Assembly: GCF_000518765.1 (NCBI RefSeq)
Contig: NZ_KI912491.1
Span: 169,939 to 233,938 of the forward strand
Source: Ruminococcus flavefaciens ATCC 19208
Lineage (GTDB): Bacteria > Bacillota > Clostridia > Oscillospirales > Ruminococcaceae
DNA: 64,000 bases
Direction: 5' to 3'
Shown in pieces: positions 17,175-26,066 of this stretch. Within the stretch, counting starts at the first letter, position 1. Every line of letters begins with the position of its first letter. The position numbers were made by a program, and so were the translations under genes. Under the pieces are notes generated by a model. It searched no databases, was not told the origin of the DNA, and was given only the letters and a program-made list of their open reading frames with translations.

Positions 17175-18551
17175 TTACAGGCTGTTTTTTCTCTGATAAT
17201 AGAGTTCCTTGTCTTTTTTCATATTTTTTCTTGCTTCGATGAACACATGACGGTAATTTTCGTGCTCTTCGGGAGTATAGGAAGAAGTTCCCTTTGCGAT
17301 GCCGAGGATATGCTCCGACTTCTTTGAATCATTGAATGTATTCAGCTCTTCCTCAAACTGCTCAAAGAGCAGGCCCATCTGGATATGGTTCTTTTCTTCC
17401 ATTATAGCGATGAATTCATCACCTGCAACACGGAATACATTTTCTTTTCCGAATACATTTTTGAGTATCCTTGCAGAATGGAACATGAGCACGTCGCCTG
17501 CTTCAAAGCCGTAATGCGCATTTATGCTTTCAAGACCGTTTAAGTCAAAGAATGCAACGGAAAAAGCTATCCCCTCCGATTTTATCCTGTCGTCGAGAGT
17601 CTTGATAGTGTTTTTGTATGCGGCTTTGTTGTATGTATTGGTGAGCTCGTCCTTATACATATTTGCATCTACATAATTTACGTATTTATCCAGCTTTTTG
17701 CAGACAGCCCGGAGATTCGTGGTCACTTCATCGTAATCGTCTCTCAGAGCCTCGCCGCCTTTTTCGCCGTTTGCCAGAGTTTTTACCACTTCGCTCTCGC
17801 TGTCAGGCAGGAAATTCAGCTTCTTTATGCAGGTATTCATAAGCTGCTCGTTTATTCTACGAGTAGCCAGATCGAGCTGATCGACCTCTTTGAGCATTGC
17901 TGTGAAACGTTTTCTGTTCTGAGACATGATTATGAATGAGAGAACTATACCTATGGTCATAGCGATCATGAGTATAACAACGGATATGACTCTGTTATTG
18001 CTGAGCTTGCCGTCATACCACTCTGCGGCGAAATCAACTCCGACGATGCCTGCTACCTTGCCTTCAGAATTGAAAACAGGACTGTATGCCGAGTAGAATG
18101 TGCCCCATTCATCGGTATGAGATTTCTTATCAACAGATGAAATACCTTGTGCAGCACTTATCATGCCGTCTGTTGCTTCAAGGCTTTCACCGAATTCGCC
18201 CGGGTCTTCCGTGTCAGGGTCGATAATAAAAGTAAAGGAACCATTGCCTTCGGCACGTAAGCTGTATATATAATCAAGCTCTATGTTTTCCTGAAAGGCT
18301 CTGAGGGTATCAAGTGCCTTGTTATAGCTTTCTGTGCCTTTATCTGAGGCTTGCAGTTTTTCAAGCTCGTCGCCGTTGAGCATATATGCCGCAGTATTTG
18401 AGATGTCCAGCATTCTTTGCTCTATCTGTTCACGCAGGTTTTTCTTGGCAAGCATTGAAAGTATCATAGCCATAAGAATGTTCGTTATCAGAAGCAAAGC
18501 AAGTGCCAGAATGAAATTACGTTTGCTCGATCTGAATCTTTTTTCTTTCAT
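17175..18551 (-). CDS. Membrane GGDEF-domain protein with extracellular sensor
   Basis: Two TM segments (about 13-35 and 190-212) flank an extracellular Cache-like sensor. A helical linker leads to a GGDEF domain at about 295-455. The signature reads AGDEF rather than GGDEF (about residue 375). The upstream FFDLNGLESIN keeps the metal- and nucleotide-binding residues. The RxxD inhibitory site is absent (FGKE at that place). It could make cyclic di-GMP without product inhibition, or be a weak or receptor form. It has its own promoter at 18610-18638. Confidence 0.88.
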   Translation of the reverse strand: MKEKRFRSSKRNFILALALLLITNILMAMILSMLAKKNLREQIEQRMLDISNTAAYMLNGDELEKLQASDKGTESYNKALDTLRAFQENIELDYIYSLRAEGNGSFTFIIDPDTEDPGEFGESLEATDGMISAAQGISSVDKKSHTDEWGTFYSAYSPVFNSEGKVAGIVGVDFAAEWYDGKLSNNRVISVVILMIAMTIGIVLSFIIMSQNRKRFTAMLKEVDQLDLATRRINEQLMNTCIKKLNFLPDSESEVVKTLANGEKGGEALRDDYDEVTTNLRAVCKKLDKYVNYVDANMYKDELTNTYNKAAYKNTIKTLDDRIKSEGIAFSVAFFDLNGLESINAHYGFEAGDVLMFHSARILKNVFGKENVFRVAGDEFIAIMEEKNHIQMGLLFEQFEEELNTFNDSKKSEHILGIAKGTSSYTPEEHENYRHVFIEARKNMKKDKELYYQRKNSL

Positions 18552-18576
18552 ATAAAGCCCCCTATTACATCAAACA

Positions 18577-18597
18577 ATATATATATATATATATATA
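18577..18597. repeat. (AT)n microsatellite in the 5' leader of the GGDEF gene
   Basis: About ten AT dinucleotides between the -10 box and the start codon of the minus-strand GGDEF gene. Confidence 0.9.
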
Positions 18598-18609
18598 ATT
18601 TATATGGAT

Positions 18610-18638
18610 ATTATATCATCTGATGCATAGATTGTCAA
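18610..18638 (-). promoter_or_regulatory. Promoter of the GGDEF gene
   Basis: On the minus strand TTGACA (18633-18638), 17 bp, TATAAT (18610-18615), with TG one base before the -10. Close to the full vegetative consensus. Confidence 0.85.
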
Positions 18639-18670
18639 GTTAAAAATAAAAAACAGGCAGTTTTAAAGGT

Positions 18671-18722
18671 CGGTACTGATATAGAAGTTTTGCCCCGAAG
18701 CATTTCAAAAGGCTTCGGGGCA
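18671..18722 (+). repeat. Dispersed leader-plus-hairpin element, copy A4
   Basis: GTACTGATATAGAAGTTT directly followed by an 11-bp stem TGCCCCGAAGC/GCTTCGGGGCA (18691-18722). The plus-strand flank is T-rich (CATTGTATTTTA). Confidence 0.65.
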
Positions 18723-18757
18723 TTGTATTTTATACGGTTCATAAGATAAATCAGAAT

Positions 18758-19351
18758 TTATAGGGAGTAGGGATAATCCATGTCCAACAACTGGATGCTA
18801 TCTGTTTTCCCCGTTTCATTATCAAACAGAACACACAGTACGATATTTCCCCAGGTGTGCTCATAAAGATACTCCGATTTTGTTTCAGATTCCCCGAATA
18901 TTGATTTGAAATCTTCAGGATTGTCATCTTTTAAACCGTTCAGAGTGAATATTCCGTTCGACGGATCGTCAATGGTGATTTGCGTTACAAGGGTTTCCGC
19001 TGTATGTTCAGAAACATTTCCGGTAACAAAAAGAGTGCAGATACGATTCATTCCCTGATAGACGTTACATACTGAGAACCCTTTTTCTTCAAAATATACA
19101 TTCTGACAATCAGATAGATCAAGCAATTTCTCAAGTTCTTCATATTTGAACGGGAATGTCAGAAATTCGCCTGAAACACCAATTTCAATAACCGGAACTG
19201 ACACTTCTGCGTTAATGGAAGATGTAGTTGAATCAGTTGTGTTTGTTTCTACAATAGTATCACTTGTATTCACATTTGGCTCTCCGCAGCTGCTTAACAA
19301 AATATCAGCCGTCAGCAAGCCAGCTAACACGATGATTGATTTATGGTACAT
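18758..19351 (-). CDS. Putative lipoprotein of unknown function
   Basis: 197 residues from ATG 19351, which follows GAGGAGAA. Signal peptide with lipobox LLSSC, then a Ser/Thr-rich linker and a small mixed domain with two internal Cys. The longer in-frame start at 19435 lies inside a hairpin element and would bury the lipobox, so it is rejected. Family not recognised. Expected on the outer face of the membrane. Confidence 0.7.
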   Translation of the reverse strand: MYHKSIIVLAGLLTADILLSSCGEPNVNTSDTIVETNTTDSTTSSINAEVSVPVIEIGVSGEFLTFPFKYEELEKLLDLSDCQNVYFEEKGFSVCNVYQGMNRICTLFVTGNVSEHTAETLVTQITIDDPSNGIFTLNGLKDDNPEDFKSIFGESETKSEYLYEHTWGNIVLCVLFDNETGKTDSIQLLDMDYPYSL

Positions 19352-19430
19352 ACAAGCATTCTCCTCTGTAAATTCCGGGTTTATGTTAGTAACAATTATA
19401 GCATAAAATCTCTGCACTGTCAATAGAAAC

Positions 19431-19500
19431 GCCATAGTACTTCTGACTGAATATCAGAAATACTATGGCGAAAAACTTCTATATCAGCGCAGTACTAACA
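19431..19500 (-). repeat. Dispersed leader-plus-hairpin element, copy A5
   Basis: Minus strand: GTACTG then CTGATATAGAAGTTTT (19473-19488) directly followed by a 41-base hairpin (19431-19471) with arms CGCCATAGTA/TACTATGGCG and an inner CTTCTGA/TCAGAAA. Same layout as A4, but the hairpin sequence is unrelated. Confidence 0.65.
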
Positions 19501-19551
19501 GCCTGTTCATTTATTATTTTGGGAATGTGCTTTTGAGCGGATATACGCGGA

Positions 19552-19803
19552 TCATCTGCGCTTTTTGATGCAGTATTTTGCATCTTTTGACTGCCAGCTG
19601 ATATTTTCATCGTCAAGCTCGGTTTTAAGCTTTTTTATGTTGTTCGGGCATACCGTATAGTAGCGTTCATCTTTATCGTGTTCCGTATACGTATATTCCA
19701 CAAACTTATCCTTTATGATGACAACGTCCTTGATAGTGCCGTGGTCAAGACATTTTTCAAATGATTCGTATGTAGTGCTGGGATACTTCAGGTAATAGGA
19801 GTT
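19552..19803 (-). pseudogene. In-frame continuation of the YcxB-like gene after a stop codon
   Basis: 83 codons in the same frame as the gene ending at 19804, directly after its TAA. The sequence begins NSYYLKYPSTTYESF, is rich in charged residues, and ends at TGA 19552. It has no start codon of its own near its beginning. It looks like the tail of a longer protein cut off by a nonsense change, or a domain read only by stop-codon readthrough. Family unknown. Confidence 0.6.
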
Positions 19804-20433
19804 TTAATTGATGTCGTAGATACTTAATATTGAACTGCCAATGTAAAATATAGCTATGCAGTAGAGAAGGATATATATTATAAGCATTATTGAGGATTTT
19901 TTCTTGTATTTCTTCTGCTTTTCTTCGGGAACGATATTTCTGATGAAATTCAGCTGTTCTTCGGTACACGAGCTTTTTTCAACGGCTAAATTTCTGCCGA
20001 GTGCGAAGAAAAGAGCCAAACGTTTGGAGTCCTCCATATAATGGTCAACCTTGCTGTAATTGCAGGTCGTGTTAAGTGTGGGCGTTTTTATATTTACACT
20101 GTCAGAGTAAAATATATACGTAATAAGGTCTTCGTTTTCGGCGTGTACCTTCTTGTATTTTTTTCTCATAAGAAGCGGTGTGATAATGCAGTCTTTCACA
20201 GTGTATGCAAGTAAAAGGACCGGAATGACAAGCATTGAATAAAAAGAAGAAACAGGATTGAATATCAGCATCAAAAAGAGTACGATAATCGCTATAGTGC
20301 AGATGATACTCAGTATTTTAAAGATCAGAAAAAGCTTTTTCAAGTGGTTGCTGTATATTGGCTTTGTGTAAAAATATTTGGGCTTGCGAAAATTAAATTG
20401 GCAAATTATTTCTTTTTCGTTGTTATCAGGCAT
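19804..20433 (-). CDS. YcxB-like membrane protein, probably truncated
   Basis: 209 residues. Two TM segments (about 34-80), a soluble region resembling the YcxB C-terminal domain (residues 100-160, pattern of a Tyr/Phe-rich strand then a helix), and a third TM near 181-203. It ends in SIYDIN-TAA, with coding-like sequence continuing in frame to 19552. Family assignment is tentative. Confidence 0.6.
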   Translation of the reverse strand: MPDNNEKEIICQFNFRKPKYFYTKPIYSNHLKKLFLIFKILSIICTIAIIVLFLMLIFNPVSSFYSMLVIPVLLLAYTVKDCIITPLLMRKKYKKVHAENEDLITYIFYSDSVNIKTPTLNTTCNYSKVDHYMEDSKRLALFFALGRNLAVEKSSCTEEQLNFIRNIVPEEKQKKYKKKSSIMLIIYILLYCIAIFYIGSSILSIYDIN

Positions 20434-20472
20434 TTTTTAGTTCCCCTTCTGAATTTTTTGTGTTTGATATAT

Positions 20473-21318
20473 TTATCTTTCGGTCTCAAAGCTTATTTCA
20501 GCACCGTTGCTTGTAGCAGTTATATCGCCATTGTAGCAGGTAGCATAGGATTGTATCTTCATAGCTTCAAGAAGCTCCTGAGTCTTTCCCGAAAACTCGG
20601 ACGTTGAAGTGCAGGTCACAGCGCATTTAGGCTTGACTTTTTTCAGGAAATCGCCCAGATTATCCAGCTTTCTGCCGTGATAGGGGACTTTCAGCAGTGT
20701 GCACTGACCTATATCCATGATCTCGTCAAGTCTTTCCTCCATAGCATCTCCTGTGAAGAGCAGAGTGTTTTTGTGGTGAACTGCCTTTGTGACGAGGGAG
20801 AAGTTGTTTTCGGCACTTTCATTATCGCCGTAGAAGTCCTTTTCTGGAGCATAGATGGTGTATTTTACATCGTCAAGTGAGAATGAGAGATCGTCGGTGA
20901 TCTTTTGCGGCTGAACGTTAAGCTCATTCAAGGTCTTGACGAATTTCTTGTATTCATCGTTGTTACCCTCATAGTTGGGGGTTATAAGGTTCTTGACTTC
21001 TAAGTTGTTGAGTACCTTCGGTGCTCCGCCTACATGATCCTGATCGAAATGAGTGATTATAAGGTAATCAATAGACGTTCTGCCGCTTTCTTCGAGGAGA
21101 TTTACTATTTTTTTACCGTCACCCTTTTCGCCGCAGTCAATAACAACAGTGCCTGTTTCGGACTGTATAACTATGGCATCAGCCTTGCCAGCTTCGAGGA
21201 AAGTTACCTTCATTTCCTTGGCATCGGCAGGAGGTCCGTCATCTGAACACGAAAACATCGATATTGCTGCGAGTAAAGAGGCAGCGGCTAAGGCTGCAAG
21301 CTTTTTGATTTTTAACAT
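20473..21318 (-). CDS. ComEC/Rec2-type metallo-beta-lactamase-fold lipoprotein
   Basis: 281 residues. Signal peptide with a lipobox-like MFSC, then an MBL domain with THFDQDHVGG (HxDxDH metal motif), FTGDA and KVPYHG motifs, as in the soluble domain of competence protein ComEC. It is probably a secreted phosphodiesterase or nuclease tethered to the membrane. It stands alone, not fused to a channel. Substrate unknown. Confidence 0.85.
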   Translation of the reverse strand: MLKIKKLAALAAASLLAAISMFSCSDDGPPADAKEMKVTFLEAGKADAIVIQSETGTVVIDCGEKGDGKKIVNLLEESGRTSIDYLIITHFDQDHVGGAPKVLNNLEVKNLITPNYEGNNDEYKKFVKTLNELNVQPQKITDDLSFSLDDVKYTIYAPEKDFYGDNESAENNFSLVTKAVHHKNTLLFTGDAMEERLDEIMDIGQCTLLKVPYHGRKLDNLGDFLKKVKPKCAVTCTSTSEFSGKTQELLEAMKIQSYATCYNGDITATSNGAEISFETER

Positions 21319-21446
21319 ATTTAAACCCTCTTTCGTTAGGAATATACACTTTTACATTTTACATTATATGACTCAAAACTTAAAATAATCTTAAAATGAG
21401 CAGTAAGACTATTGCTTGAACTCAGGATAATCGTATCAGTTATAAT

Positions 21447-21480
21447 AAAAAGGACTTTCCGCTGCGGAAAGTCCTTTTTT
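21447..21480. terminator. Bidirectional terminator
   Basis: AAAAGGACTTTCCGC/GCGGAAAGTCCTTTT stem with A and T tails. It lies 22 bases past the stop of the minus-strand LRR gene and upstream of the MBL gene. Confidence 0.9.
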
Positions 21481-21502
21481 GTCATTATATGATCTTATAC
21501 GA

Positions 21503-23026
21503 TCATGCTATAGGTCCGAGATTGTTTCTGCTAAGGTAAGTAAGTACCTTATCTCTGATATCTACGTTGTTGTACTGTGATTCATCAGAAGCACCTGATG
21601 TAGTATAGTTGCATACTATCCACTCTGCAATTGTATGGAAATCAGTTGGATTGTATACCATTGAATCAGCAAGTGACTGCTGGAAGGCACGTGTATTCTT
21701 GAGGAATGTCTCATACTGATCGAAAGTTACTACATGTTCGGTTGCATTATTTCCGATGAAACAATCCCATCCGCAGTCAACTACAAACCATTCGCCGTGA
21801 TTCTTTATATAGTTCCATGCGTGACAGTGTCCGTCACCGCCGATAAGAACTTCATTTTCATTCATGCCCATAAGTAATGCGCAGCGATAGAAGGTTCTTG
21901 CAAAACCGCCGCAAGCAGAATTTAATAAGCTTAATACTGTTGCAGCATTACCGTCTTCATTGATAGGGTTGCGTTCCATATATTCGTCTATATGCTGAGC
22001 AAGATCCTTGATAGTCTGCATCTTATCACGCTCAGGTGCATTTCTGTTGTAAGAAATGTTCCACTTTCTGAGGAGCTTCTTGCATACAGAATCAACATAA
22101 GAATTGATGCCTGCATTTGAAGAGCCGTTGATACCGTAACCTGTCATTGATACATTAGGATTGATAGTATATTCAGGGACATATCTTCCTTTTGATGCAT
22201 CATATACACGATTCTGAGTTGTGAATACATCAATGTCAGCGTTGAATTTTGAACGGTTGAAAACAACAGATGTGAGTGAAGGGCAGTTTGTGAATGACTC
22301 GGAATAAAGTCTTAATTCATACTGATTTGAAGGGCTGCCTTCAAATTCTACTCTGCTAAGGTTATTACAGCCGAAGAAAGCACGGTACTGTATTCCTGTT
22401 ACCGTCTGTGGGATAATTATGCTTGATATGCCTGTATTCTGGAAAGCGCAGGCACCTATACCTGTAAGAATATTTGGAAGCTGTAAATTTGTAAGACTTG
22501 TGCATCCACTGAAAACTCCGTTATAGATCCAACGGAGATTTGAAGAGCTGAGATCGACCTTCCAGAGAGATGTACAGTTTCTGAATGCATCATTCTGAAC
22601 AAGCTCCTGAGCGTTTCCGAGATATACAGTTTCAACACCTGATCCCTCAAATGCGTTATAACCGATATATGACAGTGAACTTGATGCTCTCAGATCAACT
22701 CCGAGGAGATTGCTGTCATTCTGGAAAGCGTAGTCTGCGATATGTGTGATCTTGTACTGTTTGCCGAGGTAGGTAACAGAATCAGGAACAGATAATATCT
22801 CACCATAGATGCGTCCGCCAACTACCTTAGCGTAACCGTATTCTGAAATTGCTATTTTGAGACGGTTGTTATTTTTGTCTTTTATCCACATTGTTGGCTC
22901 ATTTGATGCAGCAGATGCTGTGACAGGTGTTACAACAGGAATGCTGCTATCTAAAGCGGCAAATGGGACAGTTACTAATGAGAGCGCAGCCATAATGCTT
23001 GCAACAGCTTTTTTTGAATTCATCAT
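21503..23026 (-). CDS. Secreted BspA-type leucine-rich-repeat protein with transglutaminase domain
   Basis: Signal peptide (about 1-40), then BspA-like LRR_5 repeats (about 75-260) with the recurring NAF..C.SL pattern. A C-terminal transglutaminase-like domain has Cys372 (SACGGFA), HCHAWN and VVDCGWD, an apparently intact triad. It is probably an adhesin or surface protease, and carries no dockerin. ATG 23026 or the adjoining ATG 23023 follow GGGAGGA; the longer ORF start at 23134 has no SD and would disrupt the signal peptide. Confidence 0.85.
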   Translation of the reverse strand: MMNSKKAVASIMAALSLVTVPFAALDSSIPVVTPVTASAASNEPTMWIKDKNNNRLKIAISEYGYAKVVGGRIYGEILSVPDSVTYLGKQYKITHIADYAFQNDSNLLGVDLRASSSLSYIGYNAFEGSGVETVYLGNAQELVQNDAFRNCTSLWKVDLSSSNLRWIYNGVFSGCTSLTNLQLPNILTGIGACAFQNTGISSIIIPQTVTGIQYRAFFGCNNLSRVEFEGSPSNQYELRLYSESFTNCPSLTSVVFNRSKFNADIDVFTTQNRVYDASKGRYVPEYTINPNVSMTGYGINGSSNAGINSYVDSVCKKLLRKWNISYNRNAPERDKMQTIKDLAQHIDEYMERNPINEDGNAATVLSLLNSACGGFARTFYRCALLMGMNENEVLIGGDGHCHAWNYIKNHGEWFVVDCGWDCFIGNNATEHVVTFDQYETFLKNTRAFQQSLADSMVYNPTDFHTIAEWIVCNYTTSGASDESQYNNVDIRDKVLTYLSRNNLGPIA

Positions 23027-23121
23027 AGAATCCTCCCTTATAAGATATATTGGTAAATAATTTGACAAATGTAATGTGAGTATAAAACCGGTTACATAAA
23101 AAGAATTATTTATCAAAACAC

Positions 23122-23150
23122 ATTTTACTCTCAACTGATTTGGAAGTCAA
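23122..23150 (-). promoter_or_regulatory. Promoter of the LRR-transglutaminase gene
   Basis: Minus strand TTGACT (23145-23150), 17 bp, TAAAAT (23122-23127). It gives a leader of about 90 bases. Confidence 0.7.
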
Positions 23151-23387
23151 TCTTTTTGTTTATGAATTTACGTTTGATATAGTTTTTCTCCTCATTTGTG
23201 CTGAATTTATAGTTAAATATGATCGTCAATTTACAAAGCGTTTGCAACTGCGCGTTCAGCTTTTTGTGATCGGATAATTCAGACCTTCAAAGTAAACGGC
23301 GTTTCTATAAGCGTCAGTATTTCATATACGCTGATAATTGCGGCAGGAATGAAAAAATTCTTTATCCTTTTTTACGGTTTTCGGTAC

Positions 23388-23416
23388 TTGAAATATACTA
23401 TATTATATGGTATAAT
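23388..23416 (+). promoter_or_regulatory. Promoter of the miaB-mutSL-hfq region
   Basis: TTGAAA (23388-23393), 17 bp, TATAAT (23411-23416) with TG one base before. The 240 bases upstream of it hold no gene or clear structure apart from the divergent promoter. Confidence 0.8.
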
Positions 23417-23455
23417 TATTTATTACAGGATTTTTTGGAAGGCGAGGTACTGCAA

Positions 23456-24829
23456 TTGAATGACAATACCGCAGCGATAAAAGAAATAAACGGACTTCTC
23501 GGAGACAAGGAGCGAAAGGCTTATGTCAGGAGCTTTGGCTGTCAGCTCAATGTTTCCGACGGAGAAAAGATAAAGGGACTCCTGCAGAAAATGGGGTATA
23601 TCTTCACTGAGGACGAGCATGAAGCCGACCTTATCATACTTAACACCTGTGCGGTGCGCGAAAGTGCGGAGGACAGAGTTTTCGGCATAGTGGGAAGTAT
23701 GAAGAAGCTAAAGGAGCTGAAACCGTCGCTCATTATCGGTATAGCAGGCTGCATGACTGCACAGAGCCATATTGCGGAGAAGATACGCAAGTCCTATCCG
23801 CAGGTGGATATAGTTCTTGGAACTTCCGCTATAAATGCTCTGCCGAAGCTGCTTCTGGAGGCTCTTCACGGAGCACGTTTTTCGGCTGATATCAGTGAAT
23901 ACGATGATTTTTCCGAGGCGGCGGAGCAGGTACGCGACAGCAGATTCAAGGCTTCTGTTCCTATAATGTTCGGCTGCAATAATTTCTGTACCTACTGTAT
24001 AGTACCCTATGTCCGCGGACGCGAGCGCAGCCGCCATGCTGAGGATATAATCGAAGAGGTGCGCAGACTTGTTCAGAATGGCTATAAAGAGATAATGCTT
24101 CTTGGTCAGAATGTCAATTCCTACGGCAAGGACCTTGAAAACGGAATGAGCTTCCCGCAGCTTCTACGCGAGCTCGACAGTATAGAGGGGGATTTCATAA
24201 TAAGATTTATGTCATCTCACCCAAAGGACGCTTCAAAGGAGCTTATCGATACTATATTTGAGTGTGAGAAAGTCGCAAAGCATCTGCATCTGCCCGTACA
24301 AAGCGGAAGCAGCGATGTGCTTTTCAGAATGAACAGGCATTACGATATAGAAAAGTATCTCGGCATAGTGGATTATATCTACAGCCGCGATCCTGAATTT
24401 TCACTTACTACCGACCTTATCGTGGGATTTCCCGATGAGAGCGATGAGGAATTCAAAGCGACACTTGATCTTATTAAAAAGGTCAGATATGACAATATCT
24501 ACTCGTTTATCTATTCAAAGCGCTCGGGAACTAAGGCTGCGGAGATGCACGACGGTATATCCGATGAGGAAAAGGGTCAGCGCATGAGAGAGCTTCTCAG
24601 CGTTCAGCGAGAGGTGTCTTCGGAACATTACAAGCGCTTTATAGGAAAGACTATGAGAGTTCTTGCGGACGATGTATCAAAAAAGAAGCAGGGATATCTC
24701 ACAGGTAAGAGCAACGAATTCATTATAGTGGAATTTGAGGGTGACAGCTCGCTTATAGGACAGTTCGTTGATGTTGAGATAACTGACGCTATGAACTGGG
24801 CTGTTGCAGGAAAAATAAAGAAAGGATAA
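23456..24829 (+). CDS. miaB: tRNA-2-methylthio-N6-dimethylallyladenosine synthase
   Basis: Radical-SAM methylthiotransferase modifying A37 of tRNAs that read UNN codons. UPF0004 N-domain with three Cys (SFGCQLN, NTCAVR, GCM), radical-SAM motif GCNNFCTYC, and C-terminal TRAM domain. The start is a TTG: 23456 (after GGCGAGGT) is preferred; 23435 is possible but only about 12 bases from the predicted transcription start. The dimethylallyl partner gene miaA lies at 32841. Confidence 0.95.
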   Translation: MNDNTAAIKEINGLLGDKERKAYVRSFGCQLNVSDGEKIKGLLQKMGYIFTEDEHEADLIILNTCAVRESAEDRVFGIVGSMKKLKELKPSLIIGIAGCMTAQSHIAEKIRKSYPQVDIVLGTSAINALPKLLLEALHGARFSADISEYDDFSEAAEQVRDSRFKASVPIMFGCNNFCTYCIVPYVRGRERSRHAEDIIEEVRRLVQNGYKEIMLLGQNVNSYGKDLENGMSFPQLLRELDSIEGDFIIRFMSSHPKDASKELIDTIFECEKVAKHLHLPVQSGSSDVLFRMNRHYDIEKYLGIVDYIYSRDPEFSLTTDLIVGFPDESDEEFKATLDLIKKVRYDNIYSFIYSKRSGTKAAEMHDGISDEEKGQRMRELLSVQREVSSEHYKRFIGKTMRVLADDVSKKKQGYLTGKSNEFIIVEFEGDSSLIGQFVDVEITDAMNWAVAGKIKKG

Positions 24830-24833
24830 TAAA

Positions 24834-25613
24834 ATGAAAAGAATTATTGCAATATCATGCCTTGCAGCGGTTGTGCTTACAGGCTGCGGTCTGATAGGAC
24901 AAAAGGAAGGCAAAGCCAAAAGCGAAACAACTACGGCTGCCATAGAAGCATCGACAACAGCTGCTGAGGAAACAACTACAGAGGTCGAGACTGCTGTTGA
25001 GGCGGTTACGCCGGAAATAGTTACAGCCCCTGCTGTGACAACTACAGAGCCTGACGGCAATGTATCCGCAGGCGGCTTGATGGATATGTATCCTGCTATC
25101 TATCAGAGCGTTATAAAGACTGTTTTTGAGGAGACAGCTGCCAATAACGACGGTATAGCAAGTATCGAATTTGGTTTCCGTGATCTCGATGCAGACGGTA
25201 TCCCCGAGCTTTTGCTGAAATACGGCACCTGCGAGGCTGATTTCCAAATACACGTATATCAGGTCGATGCAGAGGACGGTGCAGATGATCTCGGTCTTAT
25301 CGGCGGAGGTCATACATCATTCGCATATGACGAAAACACAGGCGATTTCGTTATCGTATGGGGACACATGGGTGCTGCAAGCATTAATTACTTTAAATGG
25401 GACAACGGTAACTTAAAGTCATCAGGCAGTTATGATTTCACTATTGATGAAAATACACCGTCTTACGAAAAGGTGCTTGAAGAAAAGGGAATCAGATACA
25501 TTGATGTTGTATATGCTACAAGGTACGAGGACGGAAGCGTAAAATCATATTTCTCACACCCCAATGGCGAAACTGAGGAATTTGACGAGCTTTATCTCGA
25601 TTATATGGGTTAA
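24834..25613 (+). CDS. Putative lipoprotein with Thr-rich linker
   Basis: 259 residues; signal peptide with lipobox VLTGC (Cys18), then a Thr/Ala/Glu-rich linker (30-75) and a soluble domain. The domain contains FRDLDADGIPELLLKY, a calcium-loop-like DxDxDGxxE pattern seen in several secreted clostridial proteins. It lies 4 bases after miaB. Function not recognised. Confidence 0.75.
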   Translation: MKRIIAISCLAAVVLTGCGLIGQKEGKAKSETTTAAIEASTTAAEETTTEVETAVEAVTPEIVTAPAVTTTEPDGNVSAGGLMDMYPAIYQSVIKTVFEETAANNDGIASIEFGFRDLDADGIPELLLKYGTCEADFQIHVYQVDAEDGADDLGLIGGGHTSFAYDENTGDFVIVWGHMGAASINYFKWDNGNLKSSGSYDFTIDENTPSYEKVLEEKGIRYIDVVYATRYEDGSVKSYFSHPNGETEEFDELYLDYMG

Positions 25614-25649
25614 GTCTGAAATAAAATATATTTAAGGAGAATTATTAAA

Positions 25650-26057
25650 ATGGATATTATGGAAATGACAAGAGAGCTTGGAAAGGCTATCCAGCAGGAC
25701 GACAGATACACAGCTTATATGCTTGCAAAGCAGGCAAACGATGAGGATAAGGAGCTTCAGGAGGATATCGCTCACTTTGAAGATCTCCGCATGAATTTAG
25801 GTACTGCTATGAGTGCGGAAGAGCCTGATTCTGACAATATCAAGGCGCTTGATACAGAGCTCAAGACTGTATACAACAAGATAATGAAGAACCCGAAGAT
25901 GATAGTTTTCTCAGGGGCACAGCAAGCTCTTGAAAAGCTGGTCTCAAATGTTCAGCAAATAATAAGCCTCTGTGCAAACGGCGAAGATCCCGAGACCTGT
26001 CAGATACCTGAGACAGGCTGCACGGGAAGCTGTGCATCATGCGCAGGCTGTCACTGA
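25650..26057 (+). CDS. YlbF/YmcA-family protein with Cys-rich tail
   Basis: 135 residues. The helical YlbF/YmcA domain fills residues 1-110, and the tail holds six Cys (CANGEDPETC, GCTGSCASCAGC). In Bacillus, YmcA is encoded next to miaB and with YlbF and YaaT forms the RicAFT complex, which carries Fe-S clusters and affects RNase Y. The gene order here (miaB, this gene, mutS) supports the relation. The clustered Cys could bind Fe-S or zinc; that is inference. Confidence 0.8.
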   Translation: MDIMEMTRELGKAIQQDDRYTAYMLAKQANDEDKELQEDIAHFEDLRMNLGTAMSAEEPDSDNIKALDTELKTVYNKIMKNPKMIVFSGAQQALEKLVSNVQQIISLCANGEDPETCQIPETGCTGSCASCAGCH

Positions 26058-26066
26058 TAAAAAGCT

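Noticed and set aside
19352..19435. Longer start for the lipoprotein gene at 18758
   Set aside because: The start codon lies inside hairpin element A5, has no SD, and would put 28 residues before the lipoprotein signal peptide.
24677..25060. Val/Ser-rich antisense open frame over the lipoprotein gene at 24834
   Set aside because: Its low-complexity composition is the mirror of the Thr-rich linker on the other strand.
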